Shown here in pieces: positions 23,295 through 33,087 of a stretch of 64,000 nt of DNA. Numbering within the stretch: position 1 is the first letter of the stretch; every line of letters starts with the position of its first letter. The stretch spans positions 62,001 to 126,000 of the forward strand of contig NZ_JACJST010000006.1 in assembly GCF_014698305.1 (NCBI RefSeq), written 5' to 3'. A model generated the notes under the pieces. It worked only from the letters and a program-made list of their open reading frames with translations, did not search any database and was not told where the DNA came from. A program made the position numbers and the translations under genes. This stretch comes from Anabaena lutea FACHB-196 (GTDB taxonomy: Bacteria > Cyanobacteriota > Cyanobacteriia > Cyanobacteriales > Nostocaceae).

Positions 23295-24854
23295 ATGACA
23301 CTTAAGCGGTTGCTGTTAATTGGGCTGACACTGTTAGCAATGATGTTGTCGGGGTTGTCTTTATTTGCTAGTTGGCAAAAACCTCAGTTCCAAAGTCGTC
23401 TGGAACTGTATCAAACCAATATTGTGCTACAAGCCCAAGCATGGCAACCAGAAGATAGCAACGACGGGAATTTTCAAGCCATTCGGGAAGCCATACTGGG
23501 GGATAAACCTTTAGAAAGTGCTACCAAGCAATATCAAGAAGCGCAAGAATCTGTCCAAATTAATTTGGATAAAGTCGAAAACAAACTAGTAAAACTGCGT
23601 GTCACACCTCCTAAACCCCTACCAAATGAAGCTCTTGATAGCAATACCTCTCCCCAAGAAAAGCAACAGTTAGAGAAGTCTGTCAACCAGCTGCAAAAAT
23701 TGCGGCATGAATTAGATTTGCGGCTAGGAATCTTACAAGCAAAGCAGGGTAAAATAGATAGCGCCCTCAGTACTTGGAGTCAAGTACAGGAAAACTCAGA
23801 TATAAATCCAGAATTTGGCAAAACTGCTGACACATTAAGCGGAATTTGGAGTAACCCCCCTCGTTTACTCCCAAATGCTCAACAACTGATTCAAAAAAAT
23901 TTAGAAGGTTGGTTTCGCTCTACTGCGCTGATTCAGTTATATGAAATTCAGCAACGTCAAGACGCTCTAATCGCCATTCAATCTGCTCAACAAGCATCTG
24001 CTACGGACGCAATTTGGAAATTAGCAATAATTGCGACTATCCCCAGTTTAACGGCGTTAATTGGCGTAGTACTGTTGGTAGTTTTAGTTATTCAGCGTTT
24101 ACTGAAGGGAAGAGAATCCGTATTGGCTGAAAATGGTGAAAAGCCTTGGTCAACACCTTGGGATGTAGAAACAATTTTACAGGTTTTTGTCCTGGGATTT
24201 TTCTTAATGGGACAATTACTTATACCCGAATTATTAACTCTTCTTCCTATTCCCCGTTCTACAGGTAATGCGCGAGTTCAGGCTTTCTCCGTTTTGGTAA
24301 GTTACTTGCTAGTTGCCTTCGGTGCGTTGTCAGTGCTGTATTTCTCTATCAAACGCTATTTCCCCCTCCCAGAAGAATGGTTCCGCTTCAGGTTGAAAGG
24401 TAATTGGTTTTTGTGGGGACTGGGTGGCTATTGCACCGCTTTACCCATTGTGGTGATAGTGTCTTTAATTAATCAAAAATTATGGCAAGGACAAGGCGGT
24501 AGTAATCCGCTCTTACAACTGGCACTAGAAAGTAGAGATAACATAGCATTGGGAATATTTTTCTTTACAGCTGGTATAGCTGCACCACTGTTTGAAGAAC
24601 TTCTATTTCGCGGCTTTTTGTTACCTTCTCTAACTCGTTACATTCCAGTTTGGGCAGCCATTGTCGCCAGTAGTTTGTTATTTGCTGCGGCTCACCTGAG
24701 TCTGTCGGAAATTCTACCTTTAACTGCCTTGGGAATGGTCTTAGGAATAGTGTACACGCGATCGCGCAATCTCCTCGCCCCTATGCTTCTCCACAGCCTC
24801 TGGAATAGCGGTACATTACTCAGTTTATTTCTTTTGGGTAGTGGAAATAATTAA
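23295..24854 (+). CDS. CPBP-family intramembrane metalloprotease
   Basis: A 519-residue membrane protein. Residues 1-25 form a signal anchor. About 200 soluble residues with Lys/Gln-rich helices follow (coiled-coil character near 95-165). The rest has about eight transmembrane helices. The C-terminal CPBP (Abi/Rce1) domain shows EELLFRGFLLPS with the EExxxR motif and the later FAAAHLS histidine motif. Relatives cleave after prenyl groups or process peptides, and in bacteria some give bacteriocin self-immunity; in cyanobacteria the role is mostly unknown. It stands alone, 185 bp after ssuC on the same strand, and is not an obvious part of the sulfonate operon. Confidence 0.85.
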   Translation: MTLKRLLLIGLTLLAMMLSGLSLFASWQKPQFQSRLELYQTNIVLQAQAWQPEDSNDGNFQAIREAILGDKPLESATKQYQEAQESVQINLDKVENKLVKLRVTPPKPLPNEALDSNTSPQEKQQLEKSVNQLQKLRHELDLRLGILQAKQGKIDSALSTWSQVQENSDINPEFGKTADTLSGIWSNPPRLLPNAQQLIQKNLEGWFRSTALIQLYEIQQRQDALIAIQSAQQASATDAIWKLAIIATIPSLTALIGVVLLVVLVIQRLLKGRESVLAENGEKPWSTPWDVETILQVFVLGFFLMGQLLIPELLTLLPIPRSTGNARVQAFSVLVSYLLVAFGALSVLYFSIKRYFPLPEEWFRFRLKGNWFLWGLGGYCTALPIVVIVSLINQKLWQGQGGSNPLLQLALESRDNIALGIFFFTAGIAAPLFEELLFRGFLLPSLTRYIPVWAAIVASSLLFAAAHLSLSEILPLTALGMVLGIVYTRSRNLLAPMLLHSLWNSGTLLSLFLLGSGNN

Positions 24855-25934
24855 GCTTATTAGCAGATGCAAAAATGCCCCCGTAGCAAGGATTTGGTGG
24901 GCAATGCCCACCCTACGTATATTTCCAAAATCAAATCTTATTCCTATAACAATTTTGACCTATTGACCTACTTACCTGATTTTGCAATTTTGTACAAAAT
25001 CTGCTGTATTACATTTAATAACATTCATATACATATGTTCGCTTTATTTTTGCATTTAGAGGCGTTATATATAATGTTTCTACATAATTTATTACTTGGC
25101 ACAGCCTTACATAGAATTGATTGAAGACTCTTTTTTATAATTATGTGTATGGGGATCATTAACTGCCAAGGGTTTCAAAAACAAAAAAATCTGTGTGCAT
25201 ATGCACTGACAAAACCACGATAAAAGTGTATCCTTATATTTACAGCCAACTCAAAAAAGTCCGGATCTACTAGCAGTAGACTTGTAGAAAATAGTAGGGT
25301 GTAGTAGTTTTTAGAGATGATTAGGGTTAATTATCCTCAAGAGAAATGTTAAGCCTATAAATCTGCTTCCCTTGCTGCCTTCAAATTTGTAAGCAAATTG
25401 ACCAAAATTCATTGATAACCGTGATATTTTCAGGTGTTATGAGACTATTTCCTCATATAGCAATTCTTACTGAGGTTGTGAACATACTGTAGGTTAGGTT
25501 TAGACGAGGTAATTAACTGATAACACTCACAGATAAATCACCAAAGCGCGTCTTCACCCAAAATTCACTATACAATATGTGTTCACGATTCCTGATTAAT
25601 CGCTATACCACGTTGGGATAGTTAGTATTATTTTATATCTCTTGAACAGCCTATTAGCATAGGTGCAAGTTGAGCAATCATATCTATTACTGATAGATAT
25701 CTTGGGTGAAAAATTCTCTACTGTCACGCCCAAATCTAAAATCTAATATTGGTATCAGTCCCATACTTCCAAGTTATTGATGGAAATGTGGCATCTTAGC
25801 TTTGGCTATTGATATTAAGAATTGCTTATCCTATGAAAATGAAAATATATTTAGTCATTACATATATTTTCTTATTCTTAAGACAAGTAGGAATTAAAAC
25901 TTATACAACACACATCAAGGATGATAACTTAAAT
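24855..25934. other. Long intergenic region, 1080 bp
   Basis: No convincing gene. An 85-codon frame at 24867-25124 begins inside a GGTGGGCAATGCCCACCCTAC palindrome and has low-complexity coding, so it is rejected. Other contents are a perfect 12-bp palindrome GTGCATATGCAC (25195-25206), CTAAAATCTAA heptamer-type sequence near 25735, and an AT-rich leader to the TM2 gene. No tRNA-like cloverleaf was seen. Confidence 0.55.
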
Positions 25935-26210
25935 ATGGCGAATCTTAACCCTTCTCACTCTACCAAACAACTTTTAGCTGGTTACAGTGGCATTATTTTT
26001 GGGGGATTTGGACTGCATAAATTTATTCTTGGTTATGCCCCGGAAGGTTTTATCATGCTAGTAATTTCTGTAGTTGGAGGTTCTATCACTTTTGGTTTTA
26101 CATTGGTGATTATGCAATTTGTAGGTTTAGTTGAAGGCATGATTTATTTAAACAAGAACCATGAAGAATTTGTTAATACCTATTTTGTGAATAGACAAGG
26201 CTGGTTTTAG
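25935..26210 (+). CDS. TM2 domain protein
   Basis: A small membrane protein, 91 residues from the ATG at 25935. The TM2 domain is seen as a first hydrophobic helix (LLAGYSGIIFGGFGLHKFIL) with the characteristic Gly-x-His-Lys/Arg-Phe-x-Leu-Gly motif, then a short turn and a second helix (IMLVISVVGGSITFGF). The upstream open frame from 25809 is hydrophobic but not typical of the family, so the shorter start is preferred, with moderate certainty. TM2 proteins occur in many bacteria without an established function. No clear operon partner except the small frame 120 bp downstream. Confidence 0.8.
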   Translation: MANLNPSHSTKQLLAGYSGIIFGGFGLHKFILGYAPEGFIMLVISVVGGSITFGFTLVIMQFVGLVEGMIYLNKNHEEFVNTYFVNRQGWF

Positions 26211-26330
26211 AGTTTTGATTAAACAGCTATAGGAATCAAACCTGATTCCTATATGTATTTTCAGTATATTTAGGAAATTGACATCAACAGTATTCTTAAT
26301 CTAAAATCTAAAATCTAAAATTGGTAAGAT

Positions 26331-26507
26331 ATGCCAATCCTTAAACCTAAGCAGGTTAACTTAATTATTTTATTGCTGATTGGTATTGCTTATTTCAGCA
26401 CTATGTCTAATTTAGAAATCAACAATTTCTACAAAAGCCTGATTTTCATGATGCCTATTCAGATAGGGACTGTCATCTATGTAACTTATAGGCGCTGGAG
26501 TCGTTGA
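26331..26507 (+). CDS. Small hypothetical membrane protein, 58 residues
   Basis: A short frame with ATG start, not assigned to a family. The sequence begins MPILKPKQVNLIILLLIGIA, a basic start running into a hydrophobic helix, then a polar turn with Asn and Lys, a second hydrophobic stretch (LIFMMPIQIGTVIYVTY) and a basic end (RRWSR). This two-helix hairpin with positive ends is more protein-like than chance frames nearby. The TM2 gene is upstream on the same strand. There is no strong ribosome-binding site, only GGTAAG 6 bp before the ATG. Confidence 0.5.
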   Translation: MPILKPKQVNLIILLLIGIAYFSTMSNLEINNFYKSLIFMMPIQIGTVIYVTYRRWSR

Positions 26508-26627
26508 TGTTAGTTGACAATTTAAATATTATTGACATTTGGTCATAGTTACAGATTTCGCCTAATCTCGAAGTAGAGACACCTGTTGTCAGGGATAGAA
26601 TTTTTATAGCGAATCTAAAAACTTGCC

Positions 26628-29033
26628 ATGCAACTTCTCCCAGAAACTAAGCTTGCCCCAGAATCTACCCCAATGACAGAAAAAATTATTTTAGATGTTG
26701 GGGGCATGAAATGTGCTGGGTGTGTAACAGCAGTAGAAAAACAGCTAAAGCAACATCCAGGAATCAGAAGCGTCTGTGTTAACCTAGCGACAGAAGTAGC
26801 CGTCGTAGAGGCAGAGGCTGGTGTGGCAGATGCAGATGCACTAGCAAAGGGATTGACGGCAACGGGATTCCCCACGCAAACCCGTACAGCTAATAGCAAA
26901 ATAGCAGGTGAGACATCTGCTAGACAAGACCCCGCAATCAGACAGCGCCAAGAAATGGTAGGGGCCATAGGGCAGTTAGCGATCGCAGGACTGCTACTGC
27001 TATTATCAGGAATTGGACATTTTGGTAGTACAGTTTTCCCCATATTCAATAACATCTGGTTCCACTGTGGACTAGCCACTGTATCCCTGCTAATTCCCGG
27101 CCGCCCAATTTTAATCGATGGCTGGCGTGGTTGGCGACGGGGTGCGCCCAACATGAATACCTTAGTCAGTTTGGGAACTCTGACAGCCTACACAGCTAGT
27201 TTGGTAGCGCTGTTGTTTCCCCAAATGGGTTGGGAATGCTTTTTTGACGAACCGGTGATGATGCTGGGCTTTATCCTCCTAGGCAGGACATTAGAACAAC
27301 AAGCTAGAGGTCGTGCTGCTGCGGCATTTAGGCAATTACTAGCACTCCAGCCGCAGATAGCCAGATTGATTGCTAACCCAGAAGCAGAGAAATTAATAGT
27401 AGGGGCAAATATTGTCGAGATACCTGCTGAACAAGTGCGGATTGGTGAATGGTTGCAGGTGTTACCAGGAGATAAAATCCCCGTTGATGGTGAAGTTCGC
27501 TTTGGACAAACTACGGTGGATGAATCGATGCTGACTGGGGAATCTGTACCAGTGATGAAGCAACCAGGAGATGCAGTCGCGGCGGGAACTCTCAATCAGT
27601 CGGGTGCGATCGCTATTCAAGCTACTCGTACAGGCAATGATACTACTTTGGCACAAATTGTGGCTTTGGTAGAAGCTGCCCAAACTCGGAAAGCGCCAGT
27701 ACAAAAATTAGCAGATACGGTTTCTGGTTATTTTACCTATGGGGTGTTAACAGCTTCTTTGGTAACTTTTCTATTTTGGTATTTTTTCGGTACTCACATT
27801 TGGCCAGAAGTTACCGTTTCCAGTGGGATGGAAATGATGAGTCACTCAGCACAACACCCAGCCCCCAACACACATTACTCCTCACTGTTAATTAGTTTAA
27901 AATTAGCGATCGCTTTGATGGTAGTTGCTTGTCCCTGTGCTTTAGGACTAGCAACCCCCACAGCCATTCTGGTTGGTACAGGTTTGGGTGCAGAACGGGG
28001 TTTGTTAATTAAAGGTGGTGACGTTTTAGAAAGAGTCCACCAACTAGATACTGTGGTGTTTGATAAAACAGGAACTCTGACTACAGGTCATCCAACTGTG
28101 ACAGATTATTTGGTATTTGCAGAAAATGGAGCGGAAAATTCACCTCAGTCTCTTCTCCAACTAGCAGCGGCAGTAGAAAGCGGCACTTATCATCCCCTAG
28201 CTAGAGCAATTCACCAAGCGGCACAGCGGCAAGAGTTATCAATTCCCCATGCTGTAGATTTTCATACGGAACCAGGGCTAGGAGTGTCTGCTGTAGTCGA
28301 AGGCAAAAAAGTACTTTTAGGTAATTGGGATTGGTTGAATGGCCACGGAATTGCTATTAGTGAAACCGCACAACAGCAAGGGCAAAAATGGGCAGTAGCG
28401 AGTAAAACAGTCATTGGTGTGGCAGTGGATGGCAGTTTAGCTGGATTAATTGCTGTCAGTGATACCCTCAGACCAGATGCAAAAGCAACAGTAGACAAAT
28501 TACGTCAAATGGGTTTACGGGTCATCCTCCTCAGCGGTGATAGATTAGAAGCAGCCAGTGCGATCGCAGGGCAACTAGGATTAGATAGTAGTGATGTCAT
28601 GGCAGGTATCCTCCCAGCAAAGAAAGCCGCAGCAATACAGACTCTTCAAACTGGGGAACATCAATCCGTTGTGGCAATGGTAGGAGACGGCATCAATGAT
28701 GCTCCCGCTTTATCTCAAGCAGATGTCGGCATTGCTTTAAACTCTGGCACAGATGTGGCTATGGAAACAGCCGAAATCATACTCATGCGTGACTGTCTAA
28801 GCGATGTTGTACAATCAATCTTACTCAGTCGTGCAACGTTCAACAAAATACGTCAAAATTTATTCTGGGCTTTTGCATATAATACAATTGGTATCCCATT
28901 AGCAGCAGGTATTTTCTTACCCAGCTTGGGATTTGTTCTGAGTCCATCCAGCGCAGCTGCGCTCATGGCTTTCAGTTCGGTTAGTGTTGTCACTAACTCA
29001 GTTTTATTACGCCGCTTTGCACATCTACCTTAA
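26628..29033 (+). CDS. Copper-transporting P1B-type ATPase
   Basis: A heavy-metal ATPase of 801 residues. Order: cytoplasmic HMA domain with Cys29-x2-Cys32 (GGMKCAGC); first membrane helices; actuator domain with TGES; the Cys435-Pro-Cys437 ion site in VACPCALGLATPTA; phosphorylation Asp479 in FDKTGTLTTGHP; nucleotide-binding HP-type segment (TYHPLARAI); and hinge VGDGINDAPAL. These specify monovalent copper transport. Cyanobacteria typically have two such pumps, CtaA at the plasma membrane and PacS at the thylakoid, delivering copper to plastocyanin and cytochrome oxidase. Which one this is cannot be settled here. Start is the ATG at 26628, with an alternative ATG 45 bp on. No metallochaperone gene is adjacent. 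Confidence 0.92.
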   Translation: MQLLPETKLAPESTPMTEKIILDVGGMKCAGCVTAVEKQLKQHPGIRSVCVNLATEVAVVEAEAGVADADALAKGLTATGFPTQTRTANSKIAGETSARQDPAIRQRQEMVGAIGQLAIAGLLLLLSGIGHFGSTVFPIFNNIWFHCGLATVSLLIPGRPILIDGWRGWRRGAPNMNTLVSLGTLTAYTASLVALLFPQMGWECFFDEPVMMLGFILLGRTLEQQARGRAAAAFRQLLALQPQIARLIANPEAEKLIVGANIVEIPAEQVRIGEWLQVLPGDKIPVDGEVRFGQTTVDESMLTGESVPVMKQPGDAVAAGTLNQSGAIAIQATRTGNDTTLAQIVALVEAAQTRKAPVQKLADTVSGYFTYGVLTASLVTFLFWYFFGTHIWPEVTVSSGMEMMSHSAQHPAPNTHYSSLLISLKLAIALMVVACPCALGLATPTAILVGTGLGAERGLLIKGGDVLERVHQLDTVVFDKTGTLTTGHPTVTDYLVFAENGAENSPQSLLQLAAAVESGTYHPLARAIHQAAQRQELSIPHAVDFHTEPGLGVSAVVEGKKVLLGNWDWLNGHGIAISETAQQQGQKWAVASKTVIGVAVDGSLAGLIAVSDTLRPDAKATVDKLRQMGLRVILLSGDRLEAASAIAGQLGLDSSDVMAGILPAKKAAAIQTLQTGEHQSVVAMVGDGINDAPALSQADVGIALNSGTDVAMETAEIILMRDCLSDVVQSILLSRATFNKIRQNLFWAFAYNTIGIPLAAGIFLPSLGFVLSPSSAAALMAFSSVSVVTNSVLLRRFAHLP

Positions 29034-29066
29034 AATTAAATTAGGTCAACATAATTCGTAATTGAT

Positions 29067-29091
29067 AATAATGCCTGCGGTCGGCATTATT
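29067..29091 (+). terminator. Hairpin after the copper ATPase
   Basis: AATAATGCC (29067-29075) pairs with GGCATTATT (29083-29091), and the flanks TAATTCGTAAT and ATTACGAATTA extend the symmetry. No T run follows, so this may equally be a dispersed palindromic repeat. Confidence 0.45.
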
Positions 29092-29548
29092 ACGAATTAC
29101 GAATTAGTAATTATTTGGTCAAAGCCGCTACCTTACCAGAGGAGAGGTTTACCAGAAAGGTCTGACGTTTAATTCAGTTGATCTACTGATCACTGGTAGG
29201 CAAAATCTAAGTAAAATCTATCTTGGCTCATACCGCTCAATTCAGGTGTTATGACAGGGAATAGATGACTATTAACAAGCTTAAAAGTATAAAAAGTGTC
29301 TGGGTTTTATGATGGCTGCTTTCTCTGCCAGACTCTAGGTGTAGCTTGCTTTTCCCAAGGGGTATGTAGAAGGCATCAGTCTATGTCCATACTGTATCTG
29401 TCAACGGACATCAGTTAACAAAAGCTATCTAAACTCCTCCCAGAGACAATATACTCATATGGGCAAAAGCAATATACTATTCTCTTCTCACGCCATGTGT
29501 AATTTCAATGTTGATTAGATTTAATATGAGATAATTTTCTCTAAAAGT
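29092..29548. other. Intergenic, 457 bp
   Basis: Non-coding leader before the FHA gene. A moderately GC-rich part (29120-29400) has several short inverted segments, such as CTACTGATCACTGGTAG, and could host a small RNA or a long leader, but no defined structure can be claimed. Confidence 0.45.
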
Positions 29549-30049
29549 ATGGTAGAAAAAGATACTCATTCAATGCTTGTGTATCCAAGTTCAACAAATT
29601 TTAGTAACCATCTGTCAATGGCAGCAGAACTTAATGAAAACCATCTACTGATTATAGAAGATGATCAAGGACGTAAAGAATTCCCTCTGGAAAACTCCGT
29701 CTATTCTATCGGTAGAGACCGTAATTGCAGTATTCGGTTGATATCGCAGTTTGTCTCTCGTCACCATGCCACCTTAGTCCGATTCCCACGCAAGAATCAG
29801 AATAATGGCTATTATTACCGGATTATAGATGGTGATTCCAAAGGTAAGCCCAGTGCCAACGGTTTAGTGATTAACGGACGCAAACTACCAACCCATAACC
29901 TTAAAAATGAAGACGAAATTGTCTTTGGACCTCAAGTACGCGCAATTTATTATGTGTTAAAGAATACTCGGCTTTCAGGACAAACGGATGCTTGTGAGTA
30001 TGATATTACATTAATAAACCCTGGAACAACAGAGGATATGGAGGACTAA
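29549..30049 (+). CDS. FHA domain protein
   Basis: A 166-residue protein with one forkhead-associated domain at about residues 35-135, a phosphothreonine-binding module. Signature residues: Gly-Arg in YSIGRDRNCSIRL, Ser-x-x-His in VSRHHATLV, and the Asn-Gly loop SANGLVINGRKLP. The short N- and C-terminal tails carry no other domain. The phosphate-binding Arg and Ser and the conserved His are all present, so peptide binding is plausible. Partners would be Ser/Thr kinases, none of which is adjacent. The start is uncertain: ATG 29549, or internal ATGs at codons 9 and 24. Confidence 0.85.
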   Translation: MVEKDTHSMLVYPSSTNFSNHLSMAAELNENHLLIIEDDQGRKEFPLENSVYSIGRDRNCSIRLISQFVSRHHATLVRFPRKNQNNGYYYRIIDGDSKGKPSANGLVINGRKLPTHNLKNEDEIVFGPQVRAIYYVLKNTRLSGQTDACEYDITLINPGTTEDMED

Positions 30050-30355
30050 TACTGTTTCACTGGCAGATTGATACAAATGGACAGAGGCTCTGACCAGGAA
30101 TTTTAGATTTTAGATTTTAGATTTTAGATTAAAAAAAATTTGGTACAGGTTCCCCGTCTTTCAGGACGGCAAAATCATAAATGCCAAATCCAAAATTTTC
30201 AAGCTCTACACTTTAAGGTTGAGTCAATCCAAAATCCAAAATCGTAAATCCAAAATCGAGTGACGCGGAGATTCATTTGTAGCTTTAATCAAGTGAATTG
30301 ATATGACAGGTCAAGAACTCAAGTTGCTAGTAACTGGCGATACTAGCAACTTAGG
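30050..30355. other. Intergenic, 306 bp, with heptamer repeats
   Basis: Contains about four copies of the heptamer TTTAGAT at 30101-30130 and later TCCAAAATCCAAAATCG units (30229-30257). These are short tandem repeats of the kind scattered through heterocystous cyanobacterial genomes. No gene is seen. Confidence 0.65.
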
Positions 30356-30706
30356 TTATGATCCGGCAAGACTTTCAATTAGATGCCAATGTCGGCTATG
30401 TTCAATTGCCTGCTTGACAAAATCAAACATTTGTCGGCAATGATTATTCAATTGGAGTGGCAGTTCCTCATTTTTCATCACAATACTTAATCGGGTTTCC
30501 GCTTCCGTAGCAGTAGATTTATCAATCAGGACTTCAACGCTAACTAACTTAGAAAAAGATACATTACCAGGAATTTCACGAGCCATAATGTAGTCGGCTG
30601 TGTAGTATTGAACATCCAAGTCACAATCTTGTAGCAGTTCTATAAGTAATGCTTGGAGATGCTCAATGGGAACAGAAACAATAAATGAACAGGTATAGCG
30701 AGCCAT
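30356..30706 (-). CDS. Conserved cyanobacterial protein of unknown function, 116 residues
   Basis: Not assigned to a named family. The protein is soluble, with mixed alpha/beta pattern: MARYTCSFIVSVPIEHLQAL begins with a strand and helix, the middle contains SKLVSVEVLIDKSTATEAE, and the end is helical (CRQMFDFVKQAIEHSRHW). Codon pattern and a clean ATG fit a real gene. It stands alone, convergent with the FHA gene. It has no signal peptide, membrane helix or metal motif. Confidence 0.7.
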   Translation of the reverse strand: MARYTCSFIVSVPIEHLQALLIELLQDCDLDVQYYTADYIMAREIPGNVSFSKLVSVEVLIDKSTATEAETRLSIVMKNEELPLQLNNHCRQMFDFVKQAIEHSRHWHLIESLAGS

Positions 30707-30913
30707 AATAGCCCCACGCCTTACAACACTCCGTCCATCCTATAATACTGAAGTAAATAAAAGACAAGTTGTTATAAATTTATTACCTGAAGCCGATTTT
30801 TTTGGCAAGCGATCGCTCTACAGTTCAAGAAGAGATAGGGGAAAATGGGGATATGGGGGCAATTCCCCCTTTCCCCCGTGCTTCTTCTGTTTAACAGAAC
30901 AGGATATTAGCTA

Positions 30914-31270
30914 TTATTCCTCTGGGACATCAACCAAAATATTGCCTTCTTCCACACGCAGAGGAAATACAGGTAAGGTTTTAGCTTCAGAAACCATAGA
31001 AAGTAACTTACCCACTCCAGGTGGCCAGGGACACCAAGTTTTTACTTCACCGCTACTCAGGTCAAAAGCGCTACGATGGAAAGAGCAGACAATCGCCCCG
31101 TCTTTGATTTTCCCGGATTTCATCGGTAATTTTAAGTGAGGGCAGCTATTCTCTACAGCATAAATCTGATTTTCGTGGTTTAACAGCAAGATATTCCGCT
31201 TACCCACTTTCACAACTTCTCTGGCACCGGAACCCAGTGCATTAGCTGATAGAACCTTAATCCAGGCCAT
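30914..31270 (-). CDS. Rieske [2Fe-2S] ferredoxin-like protein
   Basis: A 118-residue soluble Rieske protein. Cluster ligands are Cys and His in NSCPHLKLPM and Cys and His in VCSFHRSAFD, the standard CxH...CxxH arrangement. The surrounding LLNHENQIYAVENSC and GEVKTWCPWPPG match the small NirD/Rieske ferredoxins that pass electrons to oxygenases. There is no transmembrane helix, so it is not the cytochrome b6f subunit. A strong AGGAGAA site lies before the ATG. No oxygenase gene is beside it. Confidence 0.87.
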   Translation of the reverse strand: MAWIKVLSANALGSGAREVVKVGKRNILLLNHENQIYAVENSCPHLKLPMKSGKIKDGAIVCSFHRSAFDLSSGEVKTWCPWPPGVGKLLSMVSEAKTLPVFPLRVEEGNILVDVPEE

Positions 31271-31389
31271 ACAGTTCTCCTTTATTTACAAACCTGTTCT
31301 CAGTTTCCCGCAATTGTGCGCGGTGTGATTAAATTAATAATTAGGGCTTGCTGTTCGCGTAGCGTGCCGTTAGGCATAAAAGTCTTTTC

Positions 31390-31471
<82 letters not shown>

Positions 31472-31473
31472 AA

Positions 31474-31998
31474 TTAGAAACAGCGTCCAGGAGAGGAAAT
31501 ACACTCTAATTTTCCCAGATGTTTCTCAGTGATAATTTGATAACTAATAGATAAACCTAAGCCTGTACCTTTACCTACAGGTTTAGTAGTGAAAAAAGGG
31601 TCAAAGACTCGCTTGTAGATATTTGCGGGAATGCCAATTCCATTATCAGCTATGCGAATAATTACTTTTTTATCTTCCCCCATTTCAGTATAAATGCGAA
31701 TCTGTGGTTTGCTTAATGCAAATTCTTGACTGAGAATAGACTCTTCCAAAGCATCAATCGCATTTACCAGAATATTCATAAATACCTGGTTGAGTTGTCC
31801 AGCGTAGCACTCGACTAAAGGTAAATTACCATACTCTTTGATGAGTTCAATAGCAGGACGGTTAGATGTAGCTTGGAAACGATTTTGCAAAATCATCAGA
31901 GTACTATCTAGACCCTCATGGATATTTACTGCTTTCATTTCGGCTTCATCCAAGTGAGAAAAGGTTCGCAGAGATAGAACAATTTCTTTAATTCACCG
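31474..31998 (-). pseudogene. Histidine kinase remnant (DHp end plus HATPase domain)
   Basis: The readable part covers the end of the dimerisation helix (IKEIVLSLRTFSHLDEAEM), then the ATP-binding domain with the N-box (NQVFMNILVNAIDALEES), G1 box (IADNGIGIP), F-box (VFDPFFTTKPVGKGTG) and G2. Three features show it is broken. The phosphoacceptor His and any sensor are missing. An in-frame TGA (31993-31995) interrupts the helix just before IKEIV, and the apparent downstream start is a TTG. The C-terminus ends SSPGRCF, where the family continues with about ten more residues, exactly where the heptamer array begins. No catalytic kinase can be made. Confidence 0.78.
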
Positions 31999-32094
31999 AA
32001 CTTGATATAATTCTAAAGACCAGGAATGTAGGCTTAATTTTGATGGCAATTATTAAAAATTCACATATGTAAAATTCAGAATATATAAAAACTG

Positions 32095-32979
32095 ATGAAA
32101 CAGGCAAAAATATTACTCGAACCAGGCACATTATGGACAAAAGTCAAACAAACCACAGAACAAGCTTTAAAATGCGGGGCGCTAAAATCCATTCCCACAG
32201 AGTTTGAATTTATTGAACAAGATGGAATTAAATTTTTAGTCAGAATTTTATCTAACCTCAACCTTAAAAAAGCAGCTAAGGAAAAACAAGAAAAACAAAC
32301 CACCGCAACTGGTAAAGAGTTTAATCCTTTCTTACCTTACGAAGAAGATTTATTTGTGGCGGATATTTCTGATACTCACGTTTGCATTTTAAATAAATTC
32401 AATGTCGTTGATTATCACTTGCTGATTATCACCCGTGCTTTTGAAGAACAGGAAAGCTTACTAACTTTAGAAGATTTTGCCGCGATGTGGGCAATTCTTG
32501 CTGATTTCGATGGTTTAGTGTTTTATAATAGTGGCCAACTTGCTGGTGCTAGTCAGCGACATAAACATTTGCAAATTGTCCCTTTTTCGGGGAAAGATAT
32601 TCCCATTACACCGCTTTTAACAGCCGCTAAATTTCAAGATTCTATTGCTGCAACTATACCTGGACTTCCTTTTTTACACGCGTTCACATCTCTAGATATC
32701 CAAGCAGGTGCTGAGGTAACTTTAGCTAAATATCACGATTTACTGCGGGCGGTGGGTATTGAACCGATTAATAATATACAATCTATTGCATATAATCTTT
32801 TGGCTACGCAAGAATGGATGTTAATTGTACCGCGATCTCAGGAGGAATTTGAGTCAATTTCTGTGAATTCTTTGGGGTTTGCTGGTGCTTTGTTGGTGCG
32901 GAATGCTGAACAATTGCAACTGCTTAAAGATATAGGGCCAATGAATATTTTGAGGAATGTGGCTGTAGTGGAGTTTTAA
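32095..32979 (+). CDS. ATP adenylyltransferase (Ap4A phosphorylase)
   Basis: A 294-residue enzyme cleaving diadenosine tetraphosphate with phosphate to ATP and ADP, or the reverse using sulfate or APS. The HIT-like active site is RHKHLQIVPF (His-x-His-x-Gln) preceded by FYNSGQLAGASQ. The N-terminal region with NPFLPYEEDLFV and NKFNVVDYHLLIITR matches the yeast Apa1/Apa2 type, and the C-terminal LIVPRSQEEFESI closes the fold. Ap4A phosphorylases can act on adenosine 5'-phosphosulfate, a possible link to sulfur genes, though this is only context. ATG start at the conserved N-terminus. Stand-alone gene. Confidence 0.88.
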   Translation: MKQAKILLEPGTLWTKVKQTTEQALKCGALKSIPTEFEFIEQDGIKFLVRILSNLNLKKAAKEKQEKQTTATGKEFNPFLPYEEDLFVADISDTHVCILNKFNVVDYHLLIITRAFEEQESLLTLEDFAAMWAILADFDGLVFYNSGQLAGASQRHKHLQIVPFSGKDIPITPLLTAAKFQDSIAATIPGLPFLHAFTSLDIQAGAEVTLAKYHDLLRAVGIEPINNIQSIAYNLLATQEWMLIVPRSQEEFESISVNSLGFAGALLVRNAEQLQLLKDIGPMNILRNVAVVEF

Positions 32980-33087
32980 CGCAGAGGAACGCAGAGTTAA
33001 GCGCAGAGGGACACGGAGGAGGTTGTTTTTGAGATGGAGATATAATTTATTTTTGCTCTCTGTAGTTATTAAAAAATAAGAAAATTT

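Noticed and set aside
24867-25124. 85-codon open frame as a gene
   Set aside because: Starts in a dispersed GGTGGGCAATGCCCACC palindrome, and the encoded sequence is AT-driven low complexity without a ribosome-binding site.
25195-25206. GTGCATATGCAC palindrome as an operator
   Set aside because: It is about 730 bp from the nearest downstream gene start, and a 12-bp palindrome is not rare enough to claim function.
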